Below, piece after piece: positions 1 to 12,300 of a stretch of DNA of 64,000 bases; within the stretch, counting starts at the first letter, position 1; each line of letters starts with the position of its first letter. The stretch is from positions 25,743,542-25,807,541 of the forward strand of contig OX388305.1 in assembly GCA_947579605.1 (NCBI GenBank). Direction: 5' to 3'. The translations under genes and the position numbers were made by a program. The notes beneath the pieces are model-generated. The model had not been told where the DNA came from, ran no database searches, and saw only the letters and a program-made list of their open reading frames with translations. This DNA is from Athripsodes cinereus (Eukaryota > Arthropoda > Insecta > Trichoptera > Leptoceridae).

Positions 1-560
1 CTGCGCAGAACATCATACATACATAATGGTAAAGCGATCGGACATTGTCGGAAAATACGAATAATCTCAGGCGGCGGAGAAAGGAAAGTTTGTATGTAAT
101 ACGGAATACGGTGTCTTTGCTCAGTAGCAATCTGTTGATTCGGTGAATGCGTGGTTGGGCGAGCTGGTGTTTCCGTACGAATTATAATAATAAATTTCCC
201 GATACTATTTACTTCGCTTCGACGTAAATAAAACCATGCAGTGTTCATTGGCCAGTGATTTTGTGTATTATTATTTTTTGTGTGGAAATTAAGTTATTTT
301 AATATCGTTTTAATAGATGAATTGCATTTTAAGACAAAAAAGTAAATGTCATCTGATAAAAGTAATATATTTTTATTTTTCCTACTTATACGATTTTTAC
401 AACAATTTTAATCACAAAGTAAGTTATTTATCTTAATTATTTATTATTAAGTTATTTATTGATAGGTATATAAGTTAATATGTTTGAACAATTTCGTTGA
501 TTGTAACACATTTTAAATTACATAATGAAATGAACAATATTTATCATTGTTTATTGTTAC
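1..560. other. Window start: possible 5'UTR/promoter patch, no ORF
   Basis: The first 240 bases are clearly less AT-rich than the following 3 kb. An arthropod-like initiator TCAGT lies at 121-125 and a perfect donor GTAAGT at 419-424. They could form a noncoding first exon of the transporter, whose next exon might begin after the acceptor-like CAG at 24204. This is inference only; there is no coding signal. Confidence 0.2.
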
Positions 561-572
561 TCATGACTCAAT

Positions 573-705
573 AGTACTACTATTACTCCTATCCCACAAG
601 TGGGGTAGCCAGCAGACCAGCTACATATAATAAACATGCAACAGAACACAGCTTGATTCTCGAAAACTAACAGAAAAGAGTGGATGACCAATTATTTTTT
701 TCTGG
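573..705 (-). repeat. R1 retroposon copy, with internal deletion
   Basis: Begins at the tactactatta tail and contains cccacaagtggggtagccag and the caataaacatgc-type block, then jumps to the distal CGAAAACT block. Relative to the fuller copy at 58571 the middle (the ATTCAGGATG/CTCATCGCTGA part) is missing. Confidence 0.65.
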
Positions 706-3190
706 GTACTAGGGAGAGGGAGGGATCAATACTAAAACTAGAAAAAAAATAAGTATTATTCATTATATTCTATAATGTTTAAAAACGCTTTTTTAACGTG
801 TGCCATAAATTTATTGTGAGTAATTTTGTATTCGTAATAGGTACAATTTTTTACTTTGTGTAAATAATAGAGTTCATTTACTTTGGACTTGCATACCACT
901 TATGTAATTGTTATTTTGTATTCAAAACATACGATGATTATAACAAGCAATAGATAAAATATTTACAATGTATATACCTACATATATTAAAGAATAGTCT
1001 ACAAATCTATAATTGAATTTAATATTCACATATTTATTCATATACAAGTTTCCATATATCTTTATCCTATCTCCACAAATAAAAAGCATAATTAATGTGT
1101 GAGACATTTTATTTCATTAACCATGTGTTGTTTTAATATAGATAGTATGGCTTATCTAATATGCATAAAGGTACATGATACTACTACTAACATAAGCTTA
1201 TGAAAAACATAAAGCCTACTTACGTTGATTACATTGGAGAATAGCTCATACAACTTACTATCAATCATAACTAAATTTATTATACTTTACTGTCCCTTAT
1301 TATGGTTTTTATAACTTTGTTGATGTAAAATAAATGTTCAAAACAAATTCATACCCAATTATCTCATTTGTTGGGTACCTATATTTAAGACAAAATAAAC
1401 ACTGAGGATTAAATATCATATCTCTTTTAGTTTCATGAGACTTATGTAAAATAAATTTTATTATTATTATTTAATGTTAACATGAATTAACATTATACGT
1501 CCAATTAAAAATCAATCTGTGAACTTGTAAATTAGTTATATTACCATCGACCAGTATTGATTCCTATAATATGAGGTATTCAAGTGTTACTGTTTTCTAT
1601 GTGGTAACGTTACATTCAGATACTCGTATAAAGATTTGGATATGAAAACCATTATGCCACTTCCCTTTATTCCATTATATACTCAAGCCTTGTTATAATG
1701 TACATTTTTATAAAGAAAGAACTAAACTTATCAAAAAAGAATGATATCTATCTTCTACGACACTATACCAATAGCTATCTTATTTCAAAGTAACTTTTAA
1801 TTTTTTATATATGCTAACTAACACCTTTTCCCGTACGTTCATTGTCAACGTTACCTCCTTGTTGTAGCGAATACTTTCTAGTCCTTTACCCTCTGCTCTG
1901 CGCACACTTTGTTTAATATATTAAAGTCATTAATCTTCGGTCGCTGTTTGCTTTTGTCGCAACTGCTTTGTCATCCTAATCTTCATCATCTTTTGAGTGT
2001 TTCTGCTCAAAATATGTGCACTGAAACAAATTTATTTGTACTTTACAATCATTTCATATAATTTTAATAAATCGTTATAATTTTTAACGGTCAAAAAAGC
2101 GAGATAAAATAATTTACACTATTTTAGTATAAATACCTGTCATATTAATCTTAGAAAAAAATGTTTTCATAGCTACGCCATACTTTTTTTTCCGCGTATA
2201 GAACAATATAATGATATTATTTTCACTCAAATTTAGTTATACCTTTAGGATCTTTTAGGAATTGAATTATGATTCTCAAGTAAACACCAAATAAGTCTCC
2301 AGTTCATTTGCTTTGTTTTATTCTACAACATGTTTTCACCTTGACCTATTTAAACCTACATCACATATTACTATTATTACTATATATACATGTCGCTTCT
2401 ACAAATTCTGAAGTACATACCTTTCAGCTGAAAGGAAGTACTCCCCTCCCCTCTATGTTGCAGATGTTCTTTGTATTCATCAAACAAAAGGTATAAAAAC
2501 GAACGTTTAGTATTTCAAATAACATTCGTGTTGTAAAAAATATCACAGTTTATTTTTCAGCGTTGGAATCAGTAAAAAATATAATTACAACATACCTACC
2601 TACTTGTTAATATAAGTAAGAATTTTATGTTGAAATGTCTTGTTTTGATGCTATTAACATGCTTAATAAAGCTGTATAAAAATGATCCGGATTCATGTGC
2701 CAACAGAATATATTATTATGTACATACACAATCAATATTTATACAACTAAGTTTAGACTATTGACCTTTATGATATAGAAAAGTAACAAAGTACTAGTCT
2801 TCTTAGGACACATGTTCCTTAATTATTATTATTGTGCTGTTTCATTCTATAAAAGTAAAATGATTATGGTCTCTTTCTTACCTTTATATTGCACACCTGA
2901 CAGACAAAGTCATAAAAGGACTCCTACAATGAAAAATCAAATATTGTCCTTCAAGCCTTATAATACCAATGTGTTTGGTCACATTATCAATATTTTCTTT
3001 GAATTTCTAATCTTTACATTATAGATTCATGGTTTATGTATTTAAATATTTAACCAAGTACCCTCCTACTTTTGCGACTCGCCTTTTTTCGGTACTCACA
3101 TTTTTATGAAAAGTTTTAACATATTTTTTATAGGAAATGTACCATGTACCTAATTTATGTTTTATTGCGTATTTTCTGCTCGTCTGTCTT
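706..3190. other. AT-rich stretch without recognised genes
   Basis: Only short chance ORFs of biased composition. No TIR pair, tRNA or coding homology was recognised here. Confidence 0.6.
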
Positions 3191-3196
3191 ACAATA

Positions 3197-3554
3197 GCTG
3201 GATACACACGTAAAGATAAATCTCACCGATAAATCGTACCAATAAATCGGCAGATAAATTGGTTTAAAATATCGTTAAGATAAATCGGTCTTTTTACACT
3301 AACAAGCAAATTTATGTAAGCGATTTTGTGTCACCTATTTGTCGGTCAGTTAATTTGGTACATGATTGTATGCAGAACAGTATTGCATCACAGATAAAAT
3401 GGACCAATTTATCTGTCACTATTCATAACCAATTTATCGTTGATCTTTCAGTTTTTATAGACAACACTAACCTGCAGATTTATCTCTAAGATTTGACAAA
3501 TCAAAAGATATATTGTTCGAATTGTACAGAGAAATCTTTCCGTGTGTATCCAGC
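3197..3554. mobile_element. TA-flanked MITE with GATAAATC/ATAAATTGG motif array
   Basis: A 358-bp non-autonomous DNA element. The termini are GCTGGATACACACG and its reverse complement, each directly flanked by TA (3195-3196, 3555-3556), fitting a TA duplication, although AATAGC outside the termini also matches. The interior carries many copies of an RATAAATYG motif in both orientations, for example around 3220-3290 and 3395-3440. There is no transposase ORF, so it would need a helper. Family not named; Tc1/mariner-like or PIF-like are alternatives. Confidence 0.7.
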
Positions 3555-3990
3555 TATTAGTGGATTTTATGTATTTTTTTATGTACTATAATATTGTTAT
3601 TCTTTTTGTTCAATAAATTTACTATCTTCCAAAAGGAGCATTGAAGAGAGAGTGTAGATTCCCACAATTGTCAGTTTTACCCCGACCACTGTTTATCTAA
3701 CAGTTGTATATACTGTATATCAATATTTTTTGTCTCTATTTATTGCACATCTGGCTACTTTATAAAGTTATATATACTAACCAGATGTACAGTAAAGGAT
3801 AAAAATAATTTGTAAAACTCCGTTTACTCATTTCAAGGGCGCCATATTCTATGACTTCATTCATATAAAAAAGTTACATTGATGCTGTTTGATTGATGCT
3901 GCATAAAAGTAAGCGAAGAGAACAAGCATTGAAAAAGGGTGAAAGGTATTATTAGTCTTTTGAAGTAGGAGAAAAATAATATTTAATATA

Positions 3991-4137
3991 TCCTCTTTTC
4001 TTCTTAATATTTTATTGGACCCAGAAGTCTGTTCAGTGTTCATGCAGGAGGGCCCTCTGTATATATGGAGGTCCAGCTGTCCTTCCATCGTTTAGGGAGT
4101 TTTCCTAGAAGGCGTCGTCCATCAGGTAGTCCATATT
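3991..4137 (-). mobile_element. Non-LTR retrotransposon 3' end (147 bp), TSD ATATTTAATATA
   Basis: Minus-strand fragment of the same LINE family as 47124-47384. It keeps the GLPDGRRL and KRWKDSW C-terminal blocks, then a stop and a 3' tail ending in AAGAAG-type repeats. A perfect 12-bp duplication, ATATTTAATATA, lies at 3979-3990 and 4138-4149. The duplication marks a short, 5'-truncated retrotransposition event. Confidence 0.75.
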
Positions 4138-4159
4138 ATATTTAATATAATGTGTTATT

Positions 4160-4436
4160 AATAACGTGTGTGGGATGATCTACGTGTATTAATATGTAGT
4201 GTGGGATTTGTCATGTGTATGTTTGAGGGATATGTTGTTTTATTTTTTCTTGTTTTATATGGAGAAATGGTTTGTTTGTGTATAATTTCATATATGGACA
4301 GTTTACAGTGCAGCATTTGCTTTTTATGAATGTGATTGTGTATATGTTTGTATATGATTGATATGTTTGTGAGATGTTTGCCCTAGTACAGGATCTACCT
4401 AGTTGGGCAGCATCAATAAAGTATGTATGTTAATCG
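4160..4436 (+). repeat. Probable LINE 3'UTR relic
   Basis: A G/T-rich plus-strand block ending in GGGCAGCATCAATAAAG followed by a TATG repeat. The polyadenylation-like AATAAA plus simple-repeat tail is the usual look of a non-LTR 3' end. No coding part is left. Confidence 0.35.
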
Positions 4437-5082
4437 TAATTTATTAAGAAATAAATAAATAAAAACAATAAAAAAATAATAATAACTTGTTATCTACATC
4501 TTTTTTTATTTTTTTTTATTTTATTTCATAGAGACACTCACAGAAAACTGACAACACAATACATAAATTACAAACATACAATAAGATCTGGCCAGTTCCC
4601 CAATTAAGAGCGAATGAAAGATAAGATTTTAAAGCGGTAAATAACTTATCTTTCTTATAAGAAAAATATTTATATTCTGTGTAATGTATATATTATTTGT
4701 ATACCCGGTAGGTTCCTACATCAATAATAAAATTTGTAATATAGTGTGGTGATTCCATCATTCATACAACACAATATCAATAATTTGTTATGTATTCACA
4801 TTTATCGTGGTTCATGTAATATAAACCACAGAGATAACATACCATATATGTATAATACATATATTAGGTATGTATGTAATACATTGCTTTATCAATATTA
4901 TTGTCTCTGTTTAAAAGCGTTGTATAAAATAATCTTATTATTTTTGAACACATAATTACTCACTTTTAAATGACGATCAGATGTAATAAGGACACGGTCC
5001 GCTGTACGGAAAGTGAGTATTTATAACTAAATTTACTACACTGTAGACTAATAATTTTTCAAATATAGCAAATTGTAGGTGT

Positions 5083-5247
5083 TTGTGAAACCTTACGTCT
5101 AAGACAATTAATATCTGCAATTCAGCGATTAGGCATGCCACCCATCCTGGATGTCTTATTTTTTATCGGCGTGGTGAGTAAAAACAACATTTTTATAACA
5201 TGCATTCTGTTTGCTAGTTACCCCACTTGCAGGATATGCCGTGATTG
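5083..5247 (+). repeat. R1 retroposon copy
   Basis: Plus orientation. It carries the GACAATTAATATCTGCAATT block, GGCATGCCACCCATCCTGGA, and the terminal CTAGTTACCCCACTTG... with CCGTGAT before a short AT tail. It adjoins the structured patch that starts near 5277. Confidence 0.7.
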
Positions 5248-5276
5248 TATATATATAGAAGTATCGCTTTTGGGTA

Positions 5277-5447
5277 CTCTACGCCTTGAGAAAGGCTTTT
5301 ATAGTTGGTCTTGAGAAAGACCGTTGGCTTCTGCCCGACGTTTCGTGCAGGATTCAACCTGACATCAGCTGGGGCGTAGAGGAGCGGTGGCAGGCTTCGG
5401 CGGCGCGGGTGTCGTGAAGGCAGCAGGCGTCGATGAGCAAACCTTGC
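5277..5447 (-). ncRNA. Structured GC-rich patch with degenerate hammerhead-like core
   Basis: Read on the minus strand, CTCTACGCC (ending at 5276-5286 region) can pair with GGCGTAGAG across about 100 bases. Inside are CTGATG, a hairpin CAGG-UUGAAU-CCUG, then CGAAACGTCGGGC, and two hairpins with identical TCTC loops (GGTCTT/AAGACC and GCCTT/AAGGC). CTGATG...GAAAC followed by ACGTCGGG is the layout seen in hammerhead ribozymes of Penelope-like terminal repeats, but the A after CTGATG is T here and the helix next to it is imperfect. Function is not claimed; it may be a decayed Penelope-like end or simply a structured repeat. Confidence 0.3.
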
Positions 5448-5808
5448 TCATCTCATATTATCTCCTGCGTAAAATTACATGATCTTTCATTAATGGAATG
5501 CATGTTGCACATGCATTTCGAATGAAAATTAGATCATACAGTCTATCATAATATGCGTTACTCCTCGCATACTGGATTAAACGTTGTGTCGGCCATTCTG
5601 CGAGATGGTCCTGATGATACACGTGATCACAATGTTGAAACACAACACCTTTTCGACGAATCTAATCTGCATGTTCTGGTGACAAGCCGTGTCTCGTCCC
5701 GTGTGCAAAGGCAAGAGCCAAGACTCTGCCCGACTGTACGCAGTGAAATGGAGTAAAACATTCATCTCATATTATCTCCTGCGTAAAATTACATGATCTT
5801 TCATTAAT
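5448..5808. repeat. 267-bp segment bounded by a perfect 47-bp direct repeat
   Basis: The 47 bases at 5448-5494 (beginning TCATCTCATATTATCTCC) recur exactly at 5762-5808. The enclosed segment is less AT-rich than its surroundings and has small overlapping ORFs on both strands without recognisable domains. This could be a small element with terminal direct repeats or a local duplication. I do not recognise its content. Confidence 0.6.
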
Positions 5809-5937
5809 AATAATAATAAAAATCTTTATTGCACAAAAAAACAAACATTATTAAAATATAAATATTGTAGAACCAGACAAATAAATTTGTGCAATGGGCG
5901 AGTTTATCGCAGAAGCGCGATATCTTCCAACTAACCC
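5809..5937 (-). repeat. LINE 3'UTR family (TTAGTTGGAAGATATCGCG), minus
   Basis: Reverse complement of the block at 9860-10013: GGTTAGTTGGAAGATATCGC, GCGATAAACTCGCCCATTG, then CAATAAAG and an (ATT)n tail. The same 3' end occurs at 19263 and 20262. Confidence 0.6.
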
Positions 5938-5987
5938 ATATATATATATATATATTGGTATATGTTTTAATAATGTTTGTTCAGAAG

Positions 5988-6147
5988 GAGGTCGGTAGTC
6001 TGATGGTAGAGTCTTGGAATTTCGAGAAGAGATCCGGATTCAATATTAGCCCATGACGACTTACTCCCCTTCACGACAAAAGCATATCACCTACTCTGAG
6101 GGTGTCTGTAGTGTATTTGGATCTAAATACAGAATCATCTAAAAAAA
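5988..6147 (+). mobile_element. tRNA-derived SINE, decayed copy
   Basis: Aligns by eye to the better copy at 52676: GGTCGGTAGTCTGATGGTAG (A-box side), a decayed B-box (CCGGATTCAATA), then ACTCCCCTTCACGACAAAAG and a tail with GTGTATTTGG. Same order and spacing as the other two copies. Confidence 0.6.
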
Positions 6148-7678
6148 TATAATATTGTCATCAATTCTAGCAACCCTTGATGAATTCTCTATTATCAATC
6201 ATAAAGTTATATTATTTTAGCAATAAAAGTTCACAGAAGATAATATTCATCATTATCATCAGCATCGCGCCACTTCCCTTGCAGGTAGACAGAAAGAATG
6301 GAGTGCCACTTACTCTTATCCCTGCATACACTTCTCATATTCGTCACTCACGTAAATAGATCAAAAAGGGCTTAAAATCGCAGAAGTAAAATTTTCTTAT
6401 TTCTCGTTTACATACAATACAAACTTATATATTTTCTGAAATCAGTTGCGTTAAACTACAATACTGTAAATAATATGGTACCGGAGATTGCTGATATTCG
6501 ATACCAAAACAAATAGAATAAAGCTTCTATGAATAGTATTTATCCTTACATATAATGTTCGTATAGGAAAAATTAATAAACGCAGAAATTAGAGACTTTT
6601 TGAATACACTTATCGTGTATTATTCCTGTCGCATTGCTTCCCACAGTAAAAATAATATTTAATTCTATTCTTGAGAACATCTGATATAGATAGTGCGAGT
6701 GTTGTGATAATTTTAAATACATATAGAGGAATAATGATAAGAACATCATAACAACATTTGCTAAAATAATTGCTATCACTGGGCAGTTGAGCTCAATTTT
6801 CTGAGTTGTGTTGGTGCTCCTCTTTAGTGACAGTAATTATTTAGTGCGTGGGTGTAATAAAATCGGAAAATTCTTCACACGAATGGTACGGTTTATTTTT
6901 AAATTTAATTTCACTTTCTTCAAACGTGATATTGGTTGTTCCAATCAAATAATCAGCTTTATTTTGCTCATTCAATAAATATTTAGATATATAAACATTA
7001 TCCTGAAACATATCTTTTTGCCTTTGTGGCGCTGTTTTTATCCTAAACTTACATTATATTTAAATAACGGTAATCTCAAAATATTTATTTTGATTGAATT
7101 TTATATTTACATGGTTCAATTAAAATTTATTTAATTTTTCTAAGTTTTTATAAAACATAAAAAATCAGCTAGTTAAGAATGAAATATATAGTTTAATTCA
7201 TTCATTTACTGATACTTACTTGTGACATTAATTTTAAATTACAGACAATTAAAGTTTATTGCTTTCATAAGAATTAAAATATAGCTTTATTTAGTTCTGA
7301 TATAATTCAAGACATTAGATTGTACTGGTGAATTATATAGATTTTCTCTACAACAGATAGAATAATGTTTCACCATACTACGCAATGCATACTTATAATG
7401 TCACGCATGTAAACTACTAAATTAATTTTATTACTCGATAATCGATACTGTGCTAAAATCCCTGCATTTTAATCCAACGTATTTACCTAATAGCGCCATG
7501 ACCTGCTTGGCAATGTACATAGAATAATACATTAATGTTTCTACTATCATCTGCGATAGGTACCATGGGAATTACGCTGTTCTGTCTTTAATTAATAGGA
7601 ATTAATTTAATCAAGTTTACCTCTCAAAATTAATGACTTCAAAGTTTAGATAAATTTACCTGGTTAAAATAAATAAAA
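6148..7678. other. AT-rich stretch without recognised genes
   Basis: Short chance ORFs only. Nothing with coding character or paired repeats was recognised. Confidence 0.55.
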
Positions 7679-8215
7679 ACAAAACAAAATGTACGATCGT
7701 CGCAACGGATGAGGCGACTGCGAACATTGACATAATGGAGTATCAAACAAGTAAGATATTTCGTGTTCTTGGATAGCAGAATAAACCAGGATGGACGCTC
7801 CAAATCAGAAATCGAGTGCAAGATAAACAAGGCGAAAATTACCTTTTACAAAAAATCTACAATATTGGAATCCCCAAATATTGATAAAAGAGTCAGGAAG
7901 TCCCTTTGTATGGAGCGTTCTGCTATATGGTTGCGAGACGTGGACCATCGGCAAGAGTGAAAGCAGAAGGTTGACGACTTTTGAGGTGTGGTGCAACAGA
8001 CGCATGCTGAAGATCTAATCACTATCGCGGAGGGTAAGACCGCAGGCAAAAACGGTAGAGGCCAACCAAGAGACACTTATATGGACCAACTGAAGAAGAA
8101 CGTGAACTATGGCACATGCGTAGAACTAAAGAAACTAGCTGAAAATGGGGAGGAATGGAGAAGAAAATCCAAACTCTTTGCAGACCAATCCAATGGATTG
8201 AAACTTACTTATATA
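7679..8215 (+). pseudogene. Non-LTR retrotransposon fragment, RT C-terminal region, decayed
   Basis: Plus-strand copy of the family at 16462-17319. It starts at the ACAAAATGTACG block that encodes the KCMVVGR-like end of the RT, then DSRINQDGRSKSEI, then a frameshifted part with CERSAIW/GCET-like remains. The last reading frame (from 7988) encodes TIAEGKTAGKNGRGQPRD, YMDQLKK and LADQSNGL-type ends and stops at the same base as the minus copy. Several frameshifts make it non-functional. No clear target-site duplication was found. Confidence 0.8.
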
Positions 8216-8744
8216 TCTTCCTCAATATATACGACCATCATAACATTTTTGCGGATAGTATCTTATAGTTTTAAAATAGTGAAATTATTCGCATTATGCG
8301 ATACTTTTATTAATTACATTTAATTTATTTTGTTCTCGAACATTCACCTCTTTCAAATACATATATCAAACTCTTCTGCCTTCCCTCTTCGCCTTAATTC
8401 TCTCAATGTGCCAAAATCATCAAACCTGATATGTGTACCTACTTTTACTTTTTTTCTATTTATATAATAAAATTGGATCTTTGATAGTAGATGGCAAGCA
8501 TTCTACTACTGAACATTTATTTTGTTACACTCTCAAAATTTAGAATGTATTCTAAATTAATCAACAATATTAACGGTCTACATAAATGTGCCACAACACA
8601 ATTGTTAGGTTATCATTAAAGGTTATTTTTATACAATTAACTTACAAATTTTGTGCCATACAGTATTACAACATATCTATCAAATAAATTATTTTCAAAT
8701 ATTAATTGCCATTACGAAACTCGTACATACATAACGTATGTAAT

Positions 8745-9112
8745 CAGGGCCCGATCTAGTTACTTAGCCGCTCTGGGAAAAAATGATATTTGCCGCCCTT
8801 TACAATAACTCCTGTCTATGTCATGAGCGTGTTGTTCCAATTTCTCCACTTTGTATTTTTTATCAATTTCCCAAGTGAGAACCTTTTTTCCATCTCAGAT
8901 TCCAAAATTTGATGATTTCCGTGACATGAAAATTTCTACTCTACGTTGCCAAATATTTTTTTAAAAAAACAAAGGAATATGGAATATTTCACTCTCTTTT
9001 CGGTTTTATCAAATAATATTTTCAAGATTTCCATGATTGAATATAGGCGCGCCTCATTTTTGCCGTTCTGTGCATTTCTCCGACTCCCCGCCCCTCACTA
9101 GATCTGGGCCTG
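8745..9112. mobile_element. hAT-like MITE, TIR CAGG(G/C)CC.GATCTAG
   Basis: Left end CAGGGCCCGATCTAG and right end CTAGATCTGGGCCTG are inverted repeats. The 8 bases outside, TATGTAAT and TATATCAT, match at 6 of 8 positions, as expected for an aged 8-bp hAT duplication. No transposase ORF; 368 bp. Confidence 0.65.
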
Positions 9113-9392
9113 TATATCATGTATGTATGTATGTTATAATTATCATATTCATAAATCAACTCATAAATTATGCAGGTGTGTAAATATGATTAAATTAATT
9201 CTTATGTGTTACAAAACATTCATTTATTATGAATGAACGGTTAAAATATTAAGAGATTCGTGAAAAAAAATCGAAACATTATTTTCGTCTAATAATAAAA
9301 TAGAAAAGTTAGCGATAGAATGTGAAATTTAATTTATCAACTACCTACCCATTTATCAAAAAATCACATAGCTTAATGTCATATTGTATCTG

Positions 9393-9980
9393 CACTGAGA
9401 AAAATACTAATGAAATTTTACAACGAATCATTGGTACGTACTATCAGATAAGGACCAGAGAAAGTACAAACGATTCATTAGTACGAATCTATAATACTAA
9501 CTTTTCGCAAACAAGTCCCCTCCCCCCCTCCAACATGTGTGTTGCATTTCGCATTTACATATTTTTTTTTAATTTGTTTATTTATTTTTCTTATATGTAT
9601 TGCTATATTTACGGTACCTATGTATCTTAGTATCTATTTATATGTATGTATGTATTGTATTTACGGTATTTATTTTAATATCTATTTGTATGTATATATT
9701 AATTATTTGTTTAGTTATTTATTTTTAATACTTGTGGTAATTTATTTCTTAAGAGCATGTATTATATATTTATAGCTTATAATTTGGTTTCTATGTATCA
9801 TTTTAAAGACTTTTTATAATTGTTTCCATTTTTTTATCATTGTTTACTTGTTTTACTTTATTGGGTTAGTTGGAAGATATCGCGTCCCTGCGATAAACTC
9901 GCCCATTGTGCAAAATATTTGTATATACCATGTTGTACCTAATCTCATTCTTTTTGTTTAAATATTTTGTACAATAAAGT

Positions 9981-10013
<33 letters not shown>

Positions 10014-10085
10014 CTGATCCTAATCTGATAGTACGTATCTACCAATAATTCGTTGTGAGTATTTTTCTCCGTGTGTCTACCTACA
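9393..10085. repeat. Inverted-repeat pair around a LINE 3' end
   Basis: The block at about 9393-9480 (GAGAAAAATACT, ACAACGAATCATTGGTA, CGTACTATCAGAT) reappears inverted at about 10015-10085. This suggests the TIRs of an old DNA element. Between them lie a T-rich stretch and the LINE 3' end at 9860. Confidence 0.45.
9860..10013 (+). repeat. LINE 3'UTR family (TTAGTTGGAAGATATCGCG), plus
   Basis: GGGTTAGTTGGAAGATATCG, GCGATAAACTCGCCC, then ACAATAAAG and an (ATT)n tail of about eight units. The coding part is absent, as in the other copies in this window. Confidence 0.6.
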
Positions 10086-12292
10086 TTCATATAAATAACT
10101 ACTTTAGTTCGTTGTCAGTCGAAACGATCAGTTAATAGTATTTTTTTTTTAATAATATGTTTATGAATAAAAATACAAAAATTCTTTATGTTTTTTTTTT
10201 GTTTTATATCACTGACCTGCTACGAGGCACTTCGGGTAAGCTGAACTTTGTATTGCCATCGGTTATATTGTACATATTATATTATATTATGAATTTTAAA
10301 TAATCACCGTCAAATATTCTCCACTATGCAAATCGCCGTCAGATATGTGAGTTCATTAACCGTGGTTTTTTTTTATCACATCCGAAAAAATTAATTATTT
10401 TACCGTTCATCTTAATGATAGGCAATGTTTAATATAAGAAATAATTACTTATTTTAATCTTAAGTGATCTTAAATATAAAATGGTCGATGTTTTGTACAA
10501 CCATAATACTACTTTGGTACATACCTTTAATTTTTATAAGAAATATTGCACATAGCTGTCATTTTTTTATTACCTTTTTTATATAATATTCCTCGCGGGA
10601 TCGATAAAATAAAATAGGTATCTCACTCTCTTAATTTTGAGTGTCTTATAAAATAATATATTCTTATGATAACATAACTTATAAAGCAATGAACAACTTT
10701 CATTCGACGATGACGCATATCACCCATCTTTATTATATATGAGATGGATAGAGTGATCTGTATATTGATTTCCATGTAGTTTGTTTACTTGCAATCCTAT
10801 TTGTAGGAAACGTTCTTATAGTATAGAGGAATAGACTGCTTCTTTGCAAATTTTCCATTTGAATTTAAAATTTTAGGATTGGATCAACTTAACCATTATA
10901 TTTTTGAAATCAATATAGGTACTAGAGTCAGCCTCACGTGCAAAAATAAAATAAAATTATTACTTTATGAGTAGGTACTTTTTCATTCTGCAGCCCCTTA
11001 TATTATTTCTAATGGTGCATTGCGTTTTGCATGGCATTTTGAAGGTAAGTACTTAAGAATTTCCAAGAATTGAATGCTGCTTTGATAATATTCAACAGAG
11101 ATATACATTACTTTCACATAAATGCATTATAATATGAAATTTAACATGTTATGCAACACACACTATTGAACGTTCATTATATACCTACATCTCTGCACCT
11201 ATAGAAAATATAATAATATATTTTTTTGTAATGTTGCCGAATATTTATTATATATTCAATATTGAAGGTTATCAGCATTCGAATAATTGTAAAAAAATGA
11301 AAAAAGTATTTATTCGAAACATATTTTTGTAAATGATGAATAAAATTCGATAACCTTTTAATCCATATTCATGGTCAAGCAATCATTCAGAATTTTAATA
11401 TGATAGATATATTGATTATTTCAATTAAGTATGAAATTTAACTAACATATGCTTTTTAAATGTAATATTTGGTTTAAAACTATTTTTCGTGGCTCTGCTG
11501 CACCTAGAAATAAAGTAATATCTTCTGCATATTAAAATACCTAATTTAATAAGTCTTATTATCTACTACATATATGTTGCATGTACTACTAATTCCATAT
11601 TATGTTGCATACCAGTGCATGTAACAAGCATGCAAGCTGTCCTCTTGTTTTATTACGTGACGATAAAAACATAAAAAAATATTATGTCTTTTGCACGTCG
11701 TTTTTCTCACTCCTTGAGGATCATGATCAGCCAGCGTTTCAGCCCCCACTATACAACCAATCCACTACATTACTAAATCAATACTTTTTTCTATTTTCAT
11801 CTTGGACAATGGACATCGATAAACAATAAAACTCCTTGAAGAACTTTCTGGGTATATTTTAAATTACATTATAAATTTAATATAACGTACATTAATATTA
11901 TTGATTTATTTAATTTATTCTATTTAATTTGCATTTGGAATCTGACAAATGCATTATGTGCTTTTTTCCAATTATCATAATTTTATTTTATTTGACACAG
12001 AATAACAAATCTCAGTTATTCATTATATTGTGACAATGTGGCGCGACATTTATTATATGTACGTGAATAGTATTATACAACAACGTATCAAACCACAAAA
12101 AACTCATACTGAGGTTATCTACGTTTTTTATCACATAAATACCATCAGTTGCATAGAATGTAAGTTCACAAAAATGTAGGATTTACAAGCATCAGTTGGT
12201 TTCAGCCATTCATTTTTATCCAAAGAGTTTTGAAATTGGAATAGTAACACTAATATTACTAAACTGGCAACAACATCGGCTATCTTTGGATG
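10086..12292. other. AT-rich stretch, one R1 scrap
   Basis: No gene recognised. A short R1 fragment (CATGTAACAAGCATGCAAGC) lies near 11615-11650, minus orientation. Confidence 0.5.
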
Positions 12293-12300
12293 ATTTCAAG

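Noticed and set aside
5597..5640. Second hammerhead core (CTGATGA ... GAAACAC)
   Set aside because: The intervening sequence does not form a convincing stem II and no closing helix was found; likely chance.
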